Notes: a model not told the origin generated them from the letters alone. DNA of 64,000 nt from Anaerofilum hominis (GCF_014287275.1 NZ_JACONZ010000003.1:372001-436000); one strand, 5' to 3'; positions 33,461 through 43,067 are shown, counted from the stretch's first letter. Numbers and translations are program-made.

Positions 33461-34927
33461 ATGTTATCCGATTTTGTGATGGGGAAGACTACAGACAAGG
33501 ACGAGCGCAAGCGGGCGCTGGCCGCCTGCCGGGAGCGGCTGGCCGCGCAGCAGCAGGAGATCAAAGCCAAAAAGCTGGGGGTGCTGGTGCTGCTGGAGGG
33601 CTGGGGCGCCGCGGGCAAGGGCAGCCTGCTGGGCGAGGTGATCAACGAGATCGATCCCCGCTCTTTCAAGGTGCACGCCATCGCCGCCCCCACAGAGGAA
33701 GAGCGCCGCAAGCCCTTTTTGTGGCGGTATTTTGTCAAAACGCCTGAAAAAGGGCTTTTCTCCTTTCTCGATTCGGGCTGGCTGGGAGAGACGGTGCGCC
33801 AGCATCTGGCGGGGGAGCTGGACACCGCGGCCATGACGCGGCGCATCGGCTCGATCAATACTTTCGAGCGGCAGCTGGCCGACGACGGCACCCTGCTGGT
33901 GAAATGCTTCCTCAACATCACCCGCAAGGAGCAGGCAAAGCGGATCGCGCGGCTGGAGGAGGACAAGGACACCGCCTGGCGGGTCAGCGGCGAGGATGAG
34001 CGGGAGAACGAGCGCTACGACGAATACCGGGACGCTTTCGACGCAGCCCTGACCGCCACCAGCACCACCTATGCGCCCTGGCACGTGGTGGACGCGGGCG
34101 AGCGCGCAGAGGCGCGGCTGGCCCTGATGACCATCCTGACCGGGGCCATCGACGCGGCGCTGGCCGCCCCCCGGGCGCCTGCAGCCGTGCCGCAGAACCG
34201 TTTTCCGCTGCTGCCCATGCCCAGGCTGGCCGAGGTGGCGCTGGACAAAGAACTGGACAAAGGCGAGTACAACGACCGGCTGGAGGCGGCCCAAAAGCGG
34301 CTGCGCGAGCTGCACAACCGCCTTTACCGCAAAAAGGTGCCGCTGATCCTGGTCTATGAGGGCTGGGACGCCGCCGGCAAAGGCGGCAATATCAAGCGGG
34401 TGGCCGCGGCGCTGGACCCGCGCGGCTTTGAGGTGCTGCCCATCGCGAGCCCCGAGCCCCACGAGCTGGCCCATCACTATCTGTGGCGGTTCTGGAGACG
34501 GCTGCCCAAGGACGGCCACGTGGCCATTTTTGACCGCAGCTGGTACGGCCGGGTGATGGTGGAGCGCATCGAGGGCTTTTGTGCCCAGAACGACTGGCAG
34601 CGGGCTTACAATGAGATCAACGAATTTGAGGCCGAGCTGTCCGCCTGGGGCGCGGTGATCCTGAAATTCTGGATCCATATCGACCCGGAGACCCAGCTGG
34701 CGCGCTTTCACGAGCGGCAGGCGAACCCGGAAAAGCAGTGGAAGATCACCGACGAGGACTGGCGCAACCGGGAGAAGTGGCCCGCCTATGAAGAGGCGGT
34801 GGACGAGATGCTGCAAAAGACCAGCACCACCTATGCCCCCTGGCATGTCATTGAGTCGCGGGACAAAAAATATGCCCGCGTCAAAACGCTGGAGCTGATC
34901 GTGGGCGCGCTGGAAGAGGTGCTGTGA
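33461..34927 (+). CDS. Tandem PPK2 polyphosphate:nucleotide phosphotransferase (PAP-like)
   Basis: The 488-residue protein has two PPK2 domains, with Walker A GWGAAGKGS (47-55) and GWDAAGKGG (301-309). The second domain has the full lid/Walker B DRSWYGR (358-364). The first has SGWLGE at the equivalent place and so looks catalytically weakened. Tandem PPK2 (class II) enzymes use polyphosphate to phosphorylate AMP. The ATG at 33461 follows GGGAGGG. It overlaps the CYTH gene by one base. Confidence 0.88.
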   Translation: MLSDFVMGKTTDKDERKRALAACRERLAAQQQEIKAKKLGVLVLLEGWGAAGKGSLLGEVINEIDPRSFKVHAIAAPTEEERRKPFLWRYFVKTPEKGLFSFLDSGWLGETVRQHLAGELDTAAMTRRIGSINTFERQLADDGTLLVKCFLNITRKEQAKRIARLEEDKDTAWRVSGEDERENERYDEYRDAFDAALTATSTTYAPWHVVDAGERAEARLALMTILTGAIDAALAAPRAPAAVPQNRFPLLPMPRLAEVALDKELDKGEYNDRLEAAQKRLRELHNRLYRKKVPLILVYEGWDAAGKGGNIKRVAAALDPRGFEVLPIASPEPHELAHHYLWRFWRRLPKDGHVAIFDRSWYGRVMVERIEGFCAQNDWQRAYNEINEFEAELSAWGAVILKFWIHIDPETQLARFHERQANPEKQWKITDEDWRNREKWPAYEEAVDEMLQKTSTTYAPWHVIESRDKKYARVKTLELIVGALEEVL

Positions 34928-35433
34928 TGGAGATCGAGCGAAAATGGGAGATCGGCGGCTTTCCGGCGGGGCTGCCGCAGATCGACGGCGCCGAGATGCG
35001 GCAGGGATATCTCTGCGCCGACCCGGTGGTGCGCATCCGCGCGGAGGAACGGGCCGGCGGCAGCAGCTATATCCTGTGCATCAAGGGGCGGGGCACGCTG
35101 GCGCGGGAGGAGATCGAGACCCCGATCAGCCGGGAGGTCTTTGAGCGGGCGGCGGCGCTGATCGGCGTGCCGCTGGTACACAAGCGCTACCGCGCTTACC
35201 GCCTGCCGGACGGCCGTCGCCTGGAGGTGAGCCTGGTGGACGAGGGGGAGGAGACCTCTTTTTATTACGCGGAGGTGGAATTTGCCTCGGTGGAGGAAGC
35301 GCGCGCCTTTGTGCCGCCCGCCTTTTTGGGCCGCGAGCTGACGGAGACGCCGGGCGCCTCGATGAGCGCTTACTGGCAGCGCAGGGCCGCGGCCCTGCGC
35401 GCGGGCCGCCCGCAGGGGGAGGAAAAACGATGA
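34927..35433 (+). CDS. CYTH domain protein (triphosphatase family)
   Basis: The 168-residue protein begins MEIERKW, the ExExK signature of CYTH tunnel enzymes, and continues with RIRAEE and CIKGRG strands. CYTH proteins hydrolyse tripolyphosphate, thiamine triphosphate or make cAMP. Being coupled to a polyphosphate kinase here, a tri/polyphosphatase role is most likely. The stop of the PPK2 gene overlaps its ATG. Confidence 0.85.
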   Translation: MEIERKWEIGGFPAGLPQIDGAEMRQGYLCADPVVRIRAEERAGGSSYILCIKGRGTLAREEIETPISREVFERAAALIGVPLVHKRYRAYRLPDGRRLEVSLVDEGEETSFYYAEVEFASVEEARAFVPPAFLGRELTETPGASMSAYWQRRAAALRAGRPQGEEKR

Positions 35434-38400
35434 AAGAGCAGAAAAAGACGTCCGCGCTGGGGGGCCGCCGCTGGGCGGCGCTGCTGATCTTCGGTCTGTT
35501 CGGGCAGCTGGCCTGGACGATCGAGAACATGTACTTCAACGTTTTCGTTTACAACACCATCTCCACCGACCCGGGAGTCATCGCCGATATGGTGGCCTGG
35601 AGCGCCGTCACCGCGACGGTCACCACGCTGCTGATGGGGGCGCTGTCCGACAAGATGGGAAAGCGCAGGGGCTTCATCGTGGGGGGCTATATCGTGTGGG
35701 GCCTCTCGGTGATGGCTTTCAGCCTGATCTCGGTGCAGAACGCGGCGCGGCTGTTTCCGGCTGCGGACGCGGCCCGTATGGCGGCGCTGCTGGTGGTGAT
35801 CATGGACTGTGTGATGACCTTTTTCGGCTCTACGGCCAATGACGCGGCTTTCAACGCCTGGGTCACCGACGTCACCGACGAGAGCAACCGGGGCCGGGTG
35901 GAGACGGTGCTGGCCGTGCTGCCGCTGGCGGCGATGCTGGTGATCTTCGGCGGCTTTGACTGGATGACCGCGGCCGGCCGCTGGAGCGAATTTTTTCTGA
36001 TCTTCGGCGGGCTGGTGACGCTGGGGGGCTTTTTGGGGCTGTTTTTCGTGCGGGACGCGCCGGGGCTGCGGCGGGCGGAGAGCAGCTATTTTAAAAACAT
36101 CGTCTACGGCTTTCGGCCCGCGGTGGTGCGGCAGAACCCGCAGCTCTATCTGGCTTTTCTCGGGCTGGCGGTCTTTGGGGCGTCCGCCCAGGTCTTTATG
36201 CCCTATCTCATCATTTACATACAGCGGTATCTGGGCATCGACAACTATGCGCTGGTGCTGGGGGCGGTGCTGATCGGCGCCTCGGCGGTGAGCGTTGCCA
36301 GCGGCCGCCTGATCGACCGCCTGGGCAAGCTGCGCTTTGTGCTGCCCGCGGCGGCGGTGGAGATCGCGGGGCTGCTGGCGATGATCTTTGCCCGCGGCGC
36401 AGCGGCCGTGATCGGGGCCGGTTTTGTGCTGCTGTCCGGCAATATGCTGGTGACCGCTGCCCTGAACGGTCTGGCGCGGGACTACACTCCGCGGGACAAG
36501 GCGGGACATTTTCAGGGGATCCGCATGCTGTTTGCGGTGCTGCTGCCCATGGTCACGGGACCCTATCTGGGCGCGGCGGTCATCCGCGGCTCGGGCGCAG
36601 TGTATGAGGAACTGGGCGTGGTCAAGCAGGTGCCCACGCCTGCCATCTTTCTGGCCAGCGCGGTGGTGCTGGTGTTTGTAGTGCTGCCGGTGCTGCTGCT
36701 CCGCGCCGGACAGCGCCGCCGCGCCCCGCTGAAAGAGCTGCTCACCCCCTGGGGCGAACAGCTGGACCCGGACGCCCCGCTGCCCGAGTATCCGCGCCCG
36801 CAGTTCGCCCGCGGGGAGGACAGCTGGCGCAGCCTCAACGGCCGCTGGCGCTATGCCATCCGGCCGGACGGACAGCCGATGGGGCAGGCGCAGGGGCAGA
36901 TCGTGGTGCCCTTTTCGCCCGAGAGCCCGCTGTCCGGCGTGCGGCGCCAGCTGCAGCCCGGCGAGACGCTGTGGTATGAGCGGGAGTTCCGGGTGTCGGG
37001 GCTGCCGGGCAGCGGCAGGCTGCTGCTGCACTTTGGCGCGGTGGACCAGCGCTGCACGGTGTGGGTGAACGGCGCGGAGGCGGGACGCCACCAAGACGGC
37101 TATCTGCCCTTTGCGCTGGACATCACCGGCCTGGTGCGGGAGGGGGAAAACACCCTCACCGTGGCCGTGTGGGACGACAGCGAGCGGGGCGGCACCGCCT
37201 ATGGCAAACAGACCCTGCGCCGGGGCGGCATCTGGTACACCGCGCAGAGCGGCATCTGGCAGACTGTCTGGCTGGAGCGGGTGCCGCAGGATCATCTGGA
37301 GACCGTGCGGGTGACCCCGCTGTTTGAGGAGGCCGCCGTGCGCTTTGAGCCTGTCTTTGGCCCCGGCTGCACGCCGCGGCCGGTGGAGATCGCGGTGACG
37401 CAGGAGGGGCGGACGGTGGCGGAGGGCGCCGCCGCGCCCGGCGAGCCGCTGACGCTGGCGCTGCCCGATTTTCACCGCTGGAGCCCGGAGGATCCGTTCC
37501 TCTACCGCTTCACGGTGCGGGCAGGCGAGGATGCGGCCGCAGGCTATTTCGGCATGCGCAGCTTTGGCGTGGGAAAGGACGGCAGCGGGGTGCCCCGGCT
37601 GCTGCTCAACGGCGAGCCCTATTTTCAAAACGGGCTGCTGGACCAGGGTTACTGGTCCGACGGCCTGTACACCGCCCCCTCGGACGAGGCGCTGATCTAC
37701 GATATCGAGATGGCAAAATCCATGGGCTTCAACCTGCTGCGCAAGCACATCAAGATCGAGCCGGCCCGCTGGTATTATCACTGCGACCGGCTGGGCATGC
37801 TGGTTTGGCAGGATATGGTCAGCGGCGGCGGGCCCTACAGCCCCATGACCATCCAGGTGCTGCCGTTTCTGGGCAAAAAGCTGCGGGACAGCGCGTATAA
37901 GCGGTTTGGGCGGGGCGACGCCGCCGGCCGGGCCGAGGCGGACCGGATGCGCCGCGAGACGGTGACGGCGCTGTACAACGCGGTGTGCATTGCCCTGTGG
38001 GTGCCTTTCAACGAGGGCTGGGGCCAGTTTGACGCGGTGAAAGCGGCCGGGGAGATCAAACGGCAGGACCCCACCCGCCTGGTGGACCACGCCAGCGGCT
38101 GGCACGACCAGGGCGGGCCGGATGTGTCCAGCCTGCACGTCTACTTTAAAAAGGTGAAGGCGGGACCCGACCCGGCCGGGCGGCCGGTGGTGCTGTCCGA
38201 GTTCGGGGGCTACAGCTATGGGACGCCGGGACACACGGTATCCCCGCGCCTGTTCGGCTACCGGCGCTTTGACACGCCGGCGCATTTTCTTGCGGCGTAC
38301 CGCGAGCTGATCGAAAAAGAGGTCGCGCCGCTCACCGGCGTGCTGTCGGCCGCGGTCTACACCCAGCTTTCGGACGTGGAGGACGAGGTCAACGGCCTGC

Positions 38401-38474
38401 TGAGTTATGACCGGCGCTGCTGCAAGGCCGATCCGGAGACATTGAAAGAGATCAATGAAAAGCTGCGCCTGTGA
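35430..38474 (+). CDS. MFS sugar-transporter/GH2 glycosidase fusion protein
   Basis: One unbroken 1014-codon frame. Residues about 15-425 form an MFS/GPH-like permease with 12 hydrophobic helices and the loop ALSDKMGKRRGF after helix 2. After a short linker, WGEQLDPDAPLPEYPRPQF (441-459) opens a complete GH2 glycosidase: sandwich domain, immunoglobulin-like domain, then a TIM barrel with acid/base E862 in FNEGW and nucleophile E924 in SEFGG. Both MFS ends face the cytoplasm, so the hydrolase should sit at the inner mouth of the transporter. The start follows GGGGGAGG by 7 bases and overlaps the CYTH stop. Confidence 0.9.
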   Translation: MKEQKKTSALGGRRWAALLIFGLFGQLAWTIENMYFNVFVYNTISTDPGVIADMVAWSAVTATVTTLLMGALSDKMGKRRGFIVGGYIVWGLSVMAFSLISVQNAARLFPAADAARMAALLVVIMDCVMTFFGSTANDAAFNAWVTDVTDESNRGRVETVLAVLPLAAMLVIFGGFDWMTAAGRWSEFFLIFGGLVTLGGFLGLFFVRDAPGLRRAESSYFKNIVYGFRPAVVRQNPQLYLAFLGLAVFGASAQVFMPYLIIYIQRYLGIDNYALVLGAVLIGASAVSVASGRLIDRLGKLRFVLPAAAVEIAGLLAMIFARGAAAVIGAGFVLLSGNMLVTAALNGLARDYTPRDKAGHFQGIRMLFAVLLPMVTGPYLGAAVIRGSGAVYEELGVVKQVPTPAIFLASAVVLVFVVLPVLLLRAGQRRRAPLKELLTPWGEQLDPDAPLPEYPRPQFARGEDSWRSLNGRWRYAIRPDGQPMGQAQGQIVVPFSPESPLSGVRRQLQPGETLWYEREFRVSGLPGSGRLLLHFGAVDQRCTVWVNGAEAGRHQDGYLPFALDITGLVREGENTLTVAVWDDSERGGTAYGKQTLRRGGIWYTAQSGIWQTVWLERVPQDHLETVRVTPLFEEAAVRFEPVFGPGCTPRPVEIAVTQEGRTVAEGAAAPGEPLTLALPDFHRWSPEDPFLYRFTVRAGEDAAAGYFGMRSFGVGKDGSGVPRLLLNGEPYFQNGLLDQGYWSDGLYTAPSDEALIYDIEMAKSMGFNLLRKHIKIEPARWYYHCDRLGMLVWQDMVSGGGPYSPMTIQVLPFLGKKLRDSAYKRFGRGDAAGRAEADRMRRETVTALYNAVCIALWVPFNEGWGQFDAVKAAGEIKRQDPTRLVDHASGWHDQGGPDVSSLHVYFKKVKAGPDPAGRPVVLSEFGGYSYGTPGHTVSPRLFGYRRFDTPAHFLAAYRELIEKEVAPLTGVLSAAVYTQLSDVEDEVNGLLSYDRRCCKADPETLKEINEKLRL

Positions 38475-38525
38475 GAGGCGGCGGACCCCGCCGGGCGCGG
38501 GAGAGATCTGCTGGGAGGAACGCGG

Positions 38526-39017
38526 ATGAAGATACTGATCGCAGTGGCGGGCAAGACCGGCACGGCCCTCAAATGCGGCGCGCTGCTGGCGCGGCTGCTG
38601 CCGGGGGCGGAGGTGACGGACCTGGAACTGGACTGTCCGGACCCGGCGGCTTATGAAGCGGTGATCGTGGGCGGCGCGGTGCGCATGGGGCAGCTGCACC
38701 GCAAGGCGCGGGCTTTTTTGGAGCAGAATGAGGCGACGCTGCTGGCGCGGCCCTTTGGATGCTTTGTCTGCTGCGCGTTTGCAGAGCGCGGGGATGAGTA
38801 TCTGCGCAGGAACGTCCCGCCCGCGCTGCTGGCCCACGCGGCCGCCGCCCGCTGTCTGGGCGGCGAGCTGGACCCCAAACGATTGAACGGGATGAGCAAA
38901 TTTGTGATCGGCAGCATGGCGCGGTCGATGGAAAAGGAGGCGCGCCCGGCCCCGGCGCTGGACCCCGCCGCCGTGCGGGAACTGGCGGCGGCAGTGCGGA
39001 CGGAACTGGACCGCTGA
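38526..39017 (+). CDS. Flavodoxin-fold protein (HemG-like)
   Basis: The 163-residue protein has an N-terminal phosphate-binding loop (AVAGKTGTALKCG), AVIVGGAVRMGQLH and CFVCCAF, typical of the flavodoxin domain of the HemG/flavodoxin_5 group. It should bind FMN and shuttle electrons; a heme role is not implied by the neighbours. GGGAGG precedes the ATG. It is 51 bases behind the fusion gene on the same strand. Confidence 0.75.
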   Translation: MKILIAVAGKTGTALKCGALLARLLPGAEVTDLELDCPDPAAYEAVIVGGAVRMGQLHRKARAFLEQNEATLLARPFGCFVCCAFAERGDEYLRRNVPPALLAHAAAARCLGGELDPKRLNGMSKFVIGSMARSMEKEARPAPALDPAAVRELAAAVRTELDR

Positions 39018-39041
39018 AAGCGGGGCAGGCGCAGGAGAGAG

Positions 39042-39923
39042 ATGAGAAAAAATTACGCAAAAGTGATCGCGGCCACGCTGCTGTTCGGCAGCATCGGCCT
39101 GTTTGTGCGGGCCATCCCGCTGGCCAGCAGCGTCATTGCGCTGGTGCGGGCGGTGATCGGCGCGCTGGTGCTGCTGCTGGCCGCCCTGGCGGGCCGGCAG
39201 AAGCTGAACGGGGCTGCCATGAGGCGCAGCCTGCCGCTGCTGGCGCTGTCCGGCGCGTTCATCGGCTTCAACTGGATCCTGTTGTTCGAGGCCTACCGCT
39301 ACACCACGGTGGGCATTGCCACCCTGGCCTATTATGCGGCCCCGGTGCTGGTGGTGCTGCTGGCCCCGCTGATCCTGAAAGAGCGGTTCACCGCCCCCAG
39401 GCTGCTGGGGGTGCTGGCTGCGGCGGCGGGCACGCTTCTGCTCACCGGCGGGGGGAACAGCGCGGGCAGCGCGCCGCTGAAAGGCATTTTGCTGGGGCTT
39501 GGCGCGGCGGTGCTCTATGCGGGAGTCATTTTGACCAATAAGTTCATCACCGGGCTGTCGGGGCTGGAGCGCACTTTCACCCAGCTGGCGGTAGCTGCCG
39601 GGGTGCTGCTGCCCTACGTGCTGGTCACCCGGCCCGCAGCCCCCGGGCCGATGACCGGCGCAGGGCTCGTCTGCCTGCTGGCGGTGGGCATCCTGCACAC
39701 CGGGTTTGGCTATTATCTGTATTTTTCGGCCATGGGAGAGCTACCCAGCCAGACCATCGCCCTGCTGGGCTACATCGACCCGGTGAGCGCGCTGCTCTTT
39801 TCCGCGCTGTTTCTGGGCGAGCGGCTGTCGCTGCTGCAGCTTGCGGGCGCGGCGCTGATCCTGGGCGGCGCAGCTTTTGGCGAGCTGTACCGGGGACCGC
39901 GAGGGAAACAGATGAAAAAATGA
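39042..39923 (+). CDS. EamA/DMT family exporter
   Basis: The 293-residue protein has ten hydrophobic helices in two EamA repeats, with the conserved endings LLFSALFLGERLSLLQLAGAALI in repeat 2 and ERFTAPRLLGVLAAAAGTLLL in repeat 1. Such proteins export metabolites or amino acids. AGGAGAG precedes the ATG. A strong terminator follows, so it is the last gene of the operon. Confidence 0.88.
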   Translation: MRKNYAKVIAATLLFGSIGLFVRAIPLASSVIALVRAVIGALVLLLAALAGRQKLNGAAMRRSLPLLALSGAFIGFNWILLFEAYRYTTVGIATLAYYAAPVLVVLLAPLILKERFTAPRLLGVLAAAAGTLLLTGGGNSAGSAPLKGILLGLGAAVLYAGVILTNKFITGLSGLERTFTQLAVAAGVLLPYVLVTRPAAPGPMTGAGLVCLLAVGILHTGFGYYLYFSAMGELPSQTIALLGYIDPVSALLFSALFLGERLSLLQLAGAALILGGAAFGELYRGPRGKQMKK

Positions 39924-39935
39924 CGCGGCGATGCG

Positions 39936-39961
39936 GCCCCGGTGAAGACCGGGGCTTTTTT
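39936..39961 (+). terminator. Terminator of the PPK2-to-EamA operon
   Basis: GCCCCGGT-GAAG-ACCGGGGC (39936-39955) followed by TTTTTT. Confidence 0.9.
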
Positions 39962-40317
39962 GTCGTCTGCGCGGCAAAGTGCCGCGCTGCAGGGCGGCGG
40001 CCCCTGCGGCGGTTCGGACTTTTCGATTCCATCGCAAGACCTGCCCCCCGCCGCAGCGCCGCCAAAGTGTTTTTCCTGTTTTTCCGTTCCGCCCGCAAGA
40101 CCCCGGGGCCCTGCCGCCGGGCTTTTGGCGTGAGCGCGCGGGTCAAAAACGGCGCTGTCCGCGTCAGAGCAGCGCTCGGCCTTGAGACGGAGACAGCGAA
40201 AAGTGAGAAAACAGGAGAAAGAGCGAGAAAAAAGCCGGGCGGGGGCGATTGGAAATTTTGCTTATCCCCCAGGGGCGGGCCGGGAGAAAGAATGTCAAAA
40301 AAATAACAATTCAGACT
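39962..40317. other. Gene-free stretch before hflK
   Basis: About 355 bases with no supported gene. Confidence 0.4.
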
Positions 40318-40346
40318 TTGCCTTTGTGGGCCGTATCCTTTAAACT
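40318..40346 (+). promoter_or_regulatory. hflKC promoter
   Basis: TTGCCT (40318-40323), a 17-base spacer and TAAACT (40341-40346). Confidence 0.65.
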
Positions 40347-40441
40347 AGATAGCAAGCAGAGAGGCCATGGTCCCTCACACACCGCCCGGCGCCCGTCTTC
40401 GAAGCGGGGCCGGCCAGAGAGAAAACGACAAGGAGAGAGAG

Positions 40442-41476
40442 ATGGAAACAAGAGACTTTGGCGGCTGGTTCCGCCGCGGCACCGCGGGGACAGGCGCACC
40501 CGGAACAGGGGACGGCGGACGCCCGCAGGATGGGCAGAAAGGCCTGTTCCGGCGGCTGGCCGGACGCGCCGGTCTGGTGCTGCTGGGGGCGGCGCTGGTG
40601 ATCGCGGCGCTGAATTCCTTTTACATGATCAACGAGCAGGAAAACGCCGTTGTGGTCACCTTTGGGGTGCCCAGCCCGGTCACTTCCAGCGGCCTGCATT
40701 TCAAGGTGCCCTTTGTGCAGCAGGTGCGCAAGGTGGATATGACCATCCACGGTTTCCCCATCGGGTATGACGCCGCCACCAAAGAGCCCATCCCCGACGA
40801 AAGCCTGATGATCACCTCGGACTACAACTTCGTCAACGTGGATTTCTTTGTGGAGTACCGGGTGACCGACCCGGTAAAGTACCTCTTTTCCAGCCAGGAC
40901 CCGGAGTTCATTCTCAAGACGCTGGCGCAGAGCTATATCCGGGACACCATCGGCATCTACCCGGTGGACGACGTCATCACCACCGGCAAGAACCAGATCC
41001 AGGGCGAGATCAAGGACAAGATCATGTCCCGCCTGGAAAGGGAAGATATCGGTTTGCAGCTGGTGAATATCACGATCCAGGACGCGGAGCCGCCCACGGC
41101 GGAGGTGCTCACTGCATTTAAAGAGGTGGAGACCGCAAAGCAGAGCGCGGACACCGCGGTCAACAATGCCAACAAGTACCGCTCAGAGAAGATCCCGGCC
41201 GCCGAGGCGCAGGCCGACCAGATCCTGCAGAACGCGCAGGCCCAAAAGGAGGCCCGCATCAATGAAGCCGCCGGCCAGGTGGCCCGCTTCAACTCGATGT
41301 ATCAGGAGTATGCCCGTTACCCGCTGATCACCAAGCAGCGCATGTATTATGAGACCATGGAGGAAGTTCTGCCCGGGCTGCGGGTCATCATCCAGGACGG
41401 CAGCGGCAATACCCTGAACATTTTGGGCGAGGCGGGAGTGCCGCAGGCCCAGCCGGCAGAGGAGGAGAAACAATGA
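40442..41476 (+). CDS. hflK: FtsH protease modulator HflK
   Basis: The 344-residue SPFH/prohibitin-family protein has an N-terminal Gly-rich cytoplasmic tail, one membrane helix (about 42-60), an SPFH domain (ENAVVVTFG..., YRVTDPVKYLF) and a long helix rich in Ala/Gln/Glu (AEAQADQILQNAQAQKEARINEA). With HflC it forms a membrane cage around FtsH. I start at ATG 40442, behind AAGGAG. The stop overlaps hflC by 4 bases. Confidence 0.88.
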   Translation: METRDFGGWFRRGTAGTGAPGTGDGGRPQDGQKGLFRRLAGRAGLVLLGAALVIAALNSFYMINEQENAVVVTFGVPSPVTSSGLHFKVPFVQQVRKVDMTIHGFPIGYDAATKEPIPDESLMITSDYNFVNVDFFVEYRVTDPVKYLFSSQDPEFILKTLAQSYIRDTIGIYPVDDVITTGKNQIQGEIKDKIMSRLEREDIGLQLVNITIQDAEPPTAEVLTAFKEVETAKQSADTAVNNANKYRSEKIPAAEAQADQILQNAQAQKEARINEAAGQVARFNSMYQEYARYPLITKQRMYYETMEEVLPGLRVIIQDGSGNTLNILGEAGVPQAQPAEEEKQ

Positions 41477-42351
41477 AGCGCTCAAAGAAGATCGGGGTGA
41501 CCCTGGCGGCGGTGCTGGTGCTGATCGTGATGGCGCTGAGCAGCGCCTGCGTGGTGACCCAGCAGAACGAGTACACGGTGGTGCGGCAGTTTGGCGAGGT
41601 GGTGGATATCCGCGGCACGGCGGGCGTCAGCCTGAAGATCCCCCTTATCCAGACCGCCAGCACCCTGCCCAACACGGTATTGCTGTACGATCTGCCCATT
41701 TCCGACGTGATCACCCAGGACAAAAAGACCATGGTGGCCGACAGCTTTGTGCTGTGGAAGATCGAGGACCCGAAGCTGTTTATCCAGACCCTGAACGGCA
41801 GCATCTCCAACGCGGAGAGCCGCCTTTCCACCATCGTTTACAACAGCATGAAGAACATCATCAGCTCGCGCACCCAGAGCGACGTCATCAGCGGGCGGGA
41901 CGGCGAACTGGCCGCGGACATCCGCGACGGGGTGGGGGACACCCTGTCCCAGTACGGCATCCAGCTGATCGCGGTGGAGACCAAGCACCTGGACCTGCCG
42001 GACGACAATAAAGAGGCGGTGTACCAGCGGATGATCTCGGAGCGGAACAATATCGCCGCCAGCTACACCGCCCAGGGCGAGAGCGACGCGCAGAAGATCC
42101 GCAGCGAGACCGACCGCGAGGTACAGGTGATGCTCAGCGAGGCCGAGGCCCAGGCCGAGATGCTGATCGCAGAGGGCGAGGCCGAGTATATGAATATTCT
42201 CTCGGACGCCTATTCCGACCCGGCAAAAGCGGACTTTTACAGCTTTGTGCGGGCGCTGGACGCGGCCAAAGCAAGCCTGTCCGGGGGTGGGGACACCCTG
42301 TTCCTCTCAAAGGATTCGCCGCTGGCGCAGATCTTTTACAGCGGGCAGTAA
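41473..42351 (+). CDS. hflC: FtsH protease modulator HflC
   Basis: The 292-residue partner of HflK has one N-terminal membrane helix (VTLAAVLVLIVMALSSACVV), an SPFH domain (DLPISDVITQDKKTMVADSFVLWKI) and a C-terminal coiled coil with repeated SEAEAQAE units. Coupled translation with HflK suggests equimolar assembly. HflKC is best known in Gram-negative bacteria, so its presence here is notable but not unique. Confidence 0.88.
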   Translation: MKRSKKIGVTLAAVLVLIVMALSSACVVTQQNEYTVVRQFGEVVDIRGTAGVSLKIPLIQTASTLPNTVLLYDLPISDVITQDKKTMVADSFVLWKIEDPKLFIQTLNGSISNAESRLSTIVYNSMKNIISSRTQSDVISGRDGELAADIRDGVGDTLSQYGIQLIAVETKHLDLPDDNKEAVYQRMISERNNIAASYTAQGESDAQKIRSETDREVQVMLSEAEAQAEMLIAEGEAEYMNILSDAYSDPAKADFYSFVRALDAAKASLSGGGDTLFLSKDSPLAQIFYSGQ

Positions 42352-43067
42352 GTCGCAGGGAGGGCGCCCGCCGGAAAACCGGGGCGCGCTGCACTGCCGC
42401 AGCGGCGGCTTCGGGCGGAGCGGCCCGGCGCTTTGAACGCCTTTGCCGTCTATGCGCGGGCGCGGGCGCGGCAGGCAGCCCGGCCGGCCGAAAGCGGTCT
42501 GCAGAAATGCGGCGGGCAGCCGCGCGGCAGAAAACAAACCGCTTTTTTGCCGTCAGCGGCGGACGGGGCATCTTCGGCCCCGCAGGCCCGCACAGACGGT
42601 CCCGGCAGGCGCCAGGGACGCATCTTATCACCCATTTTGACAGGCGAACGATAAAAGCCGCCCTTCTTTCAGGAAGGGCGGCTTTTTGACTGGTTCTGGG
42701 GCTGTTGGCTCTGCCGGCAAAGGGGAACTGCGCAAAAAATCTTTGATTGGCGCCGGGGCCGTTGGCAGAACTGTTTCAAAAGAGGGACGGCGTCTGTCCG
42801 ATGTCCGGACGGCGGCTGCGCGTTCGGCGCCAGCGGCGGGCGGGGGGGGCAGAAGCAGCCCCGGCGCAGGCCGGGACGTCTGCAGCCGGCAGCGTTGAGA
42901 GGGACGGCGCGGGCCTCCGGCCCGGCCGGTGGCCGGGGCTTTGGCTGCGCAGGCAGCGCGCAGTCCGATGTCCGGGCGGCCGCAGACCGCGCTCCCCCCG
43001 GCCGGCAGGGATGCGGCGGCGCCGCAAAGCGGCTCAGGAGGCGGGAGAATGGGGCGGCCGCTGCTGC
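42352..43067. other. Gene-free stretch between convergent genes
   Basis: Contains the terminator at 42653-42687. The remaining roughly 680 bases are GC-rich without a supported gene. Confidence 0.45.
42653..42687 (+). terminator. hflKC terminator
   Basis: A perfect 14-bp stem (42653-42666 with 42673-42686) with A- and T-runs at its edges. It lies 300 bases after hflC. Confidence 0.85.

Noticed and set aside
35370..39698. Very long minus-strand open frame opposite the fusion gene operon
   Set aside because: It is the antisense shadow of strongly codon-biased GC-rich genes: His/Gln/Arg-rich with no domain.
41473..41550. Possible lipoprotein signal (SSAC) at the start of HflC
   Set aside because: The -3 residue is Ser and the family normally has an uncleaved signal anchor there.
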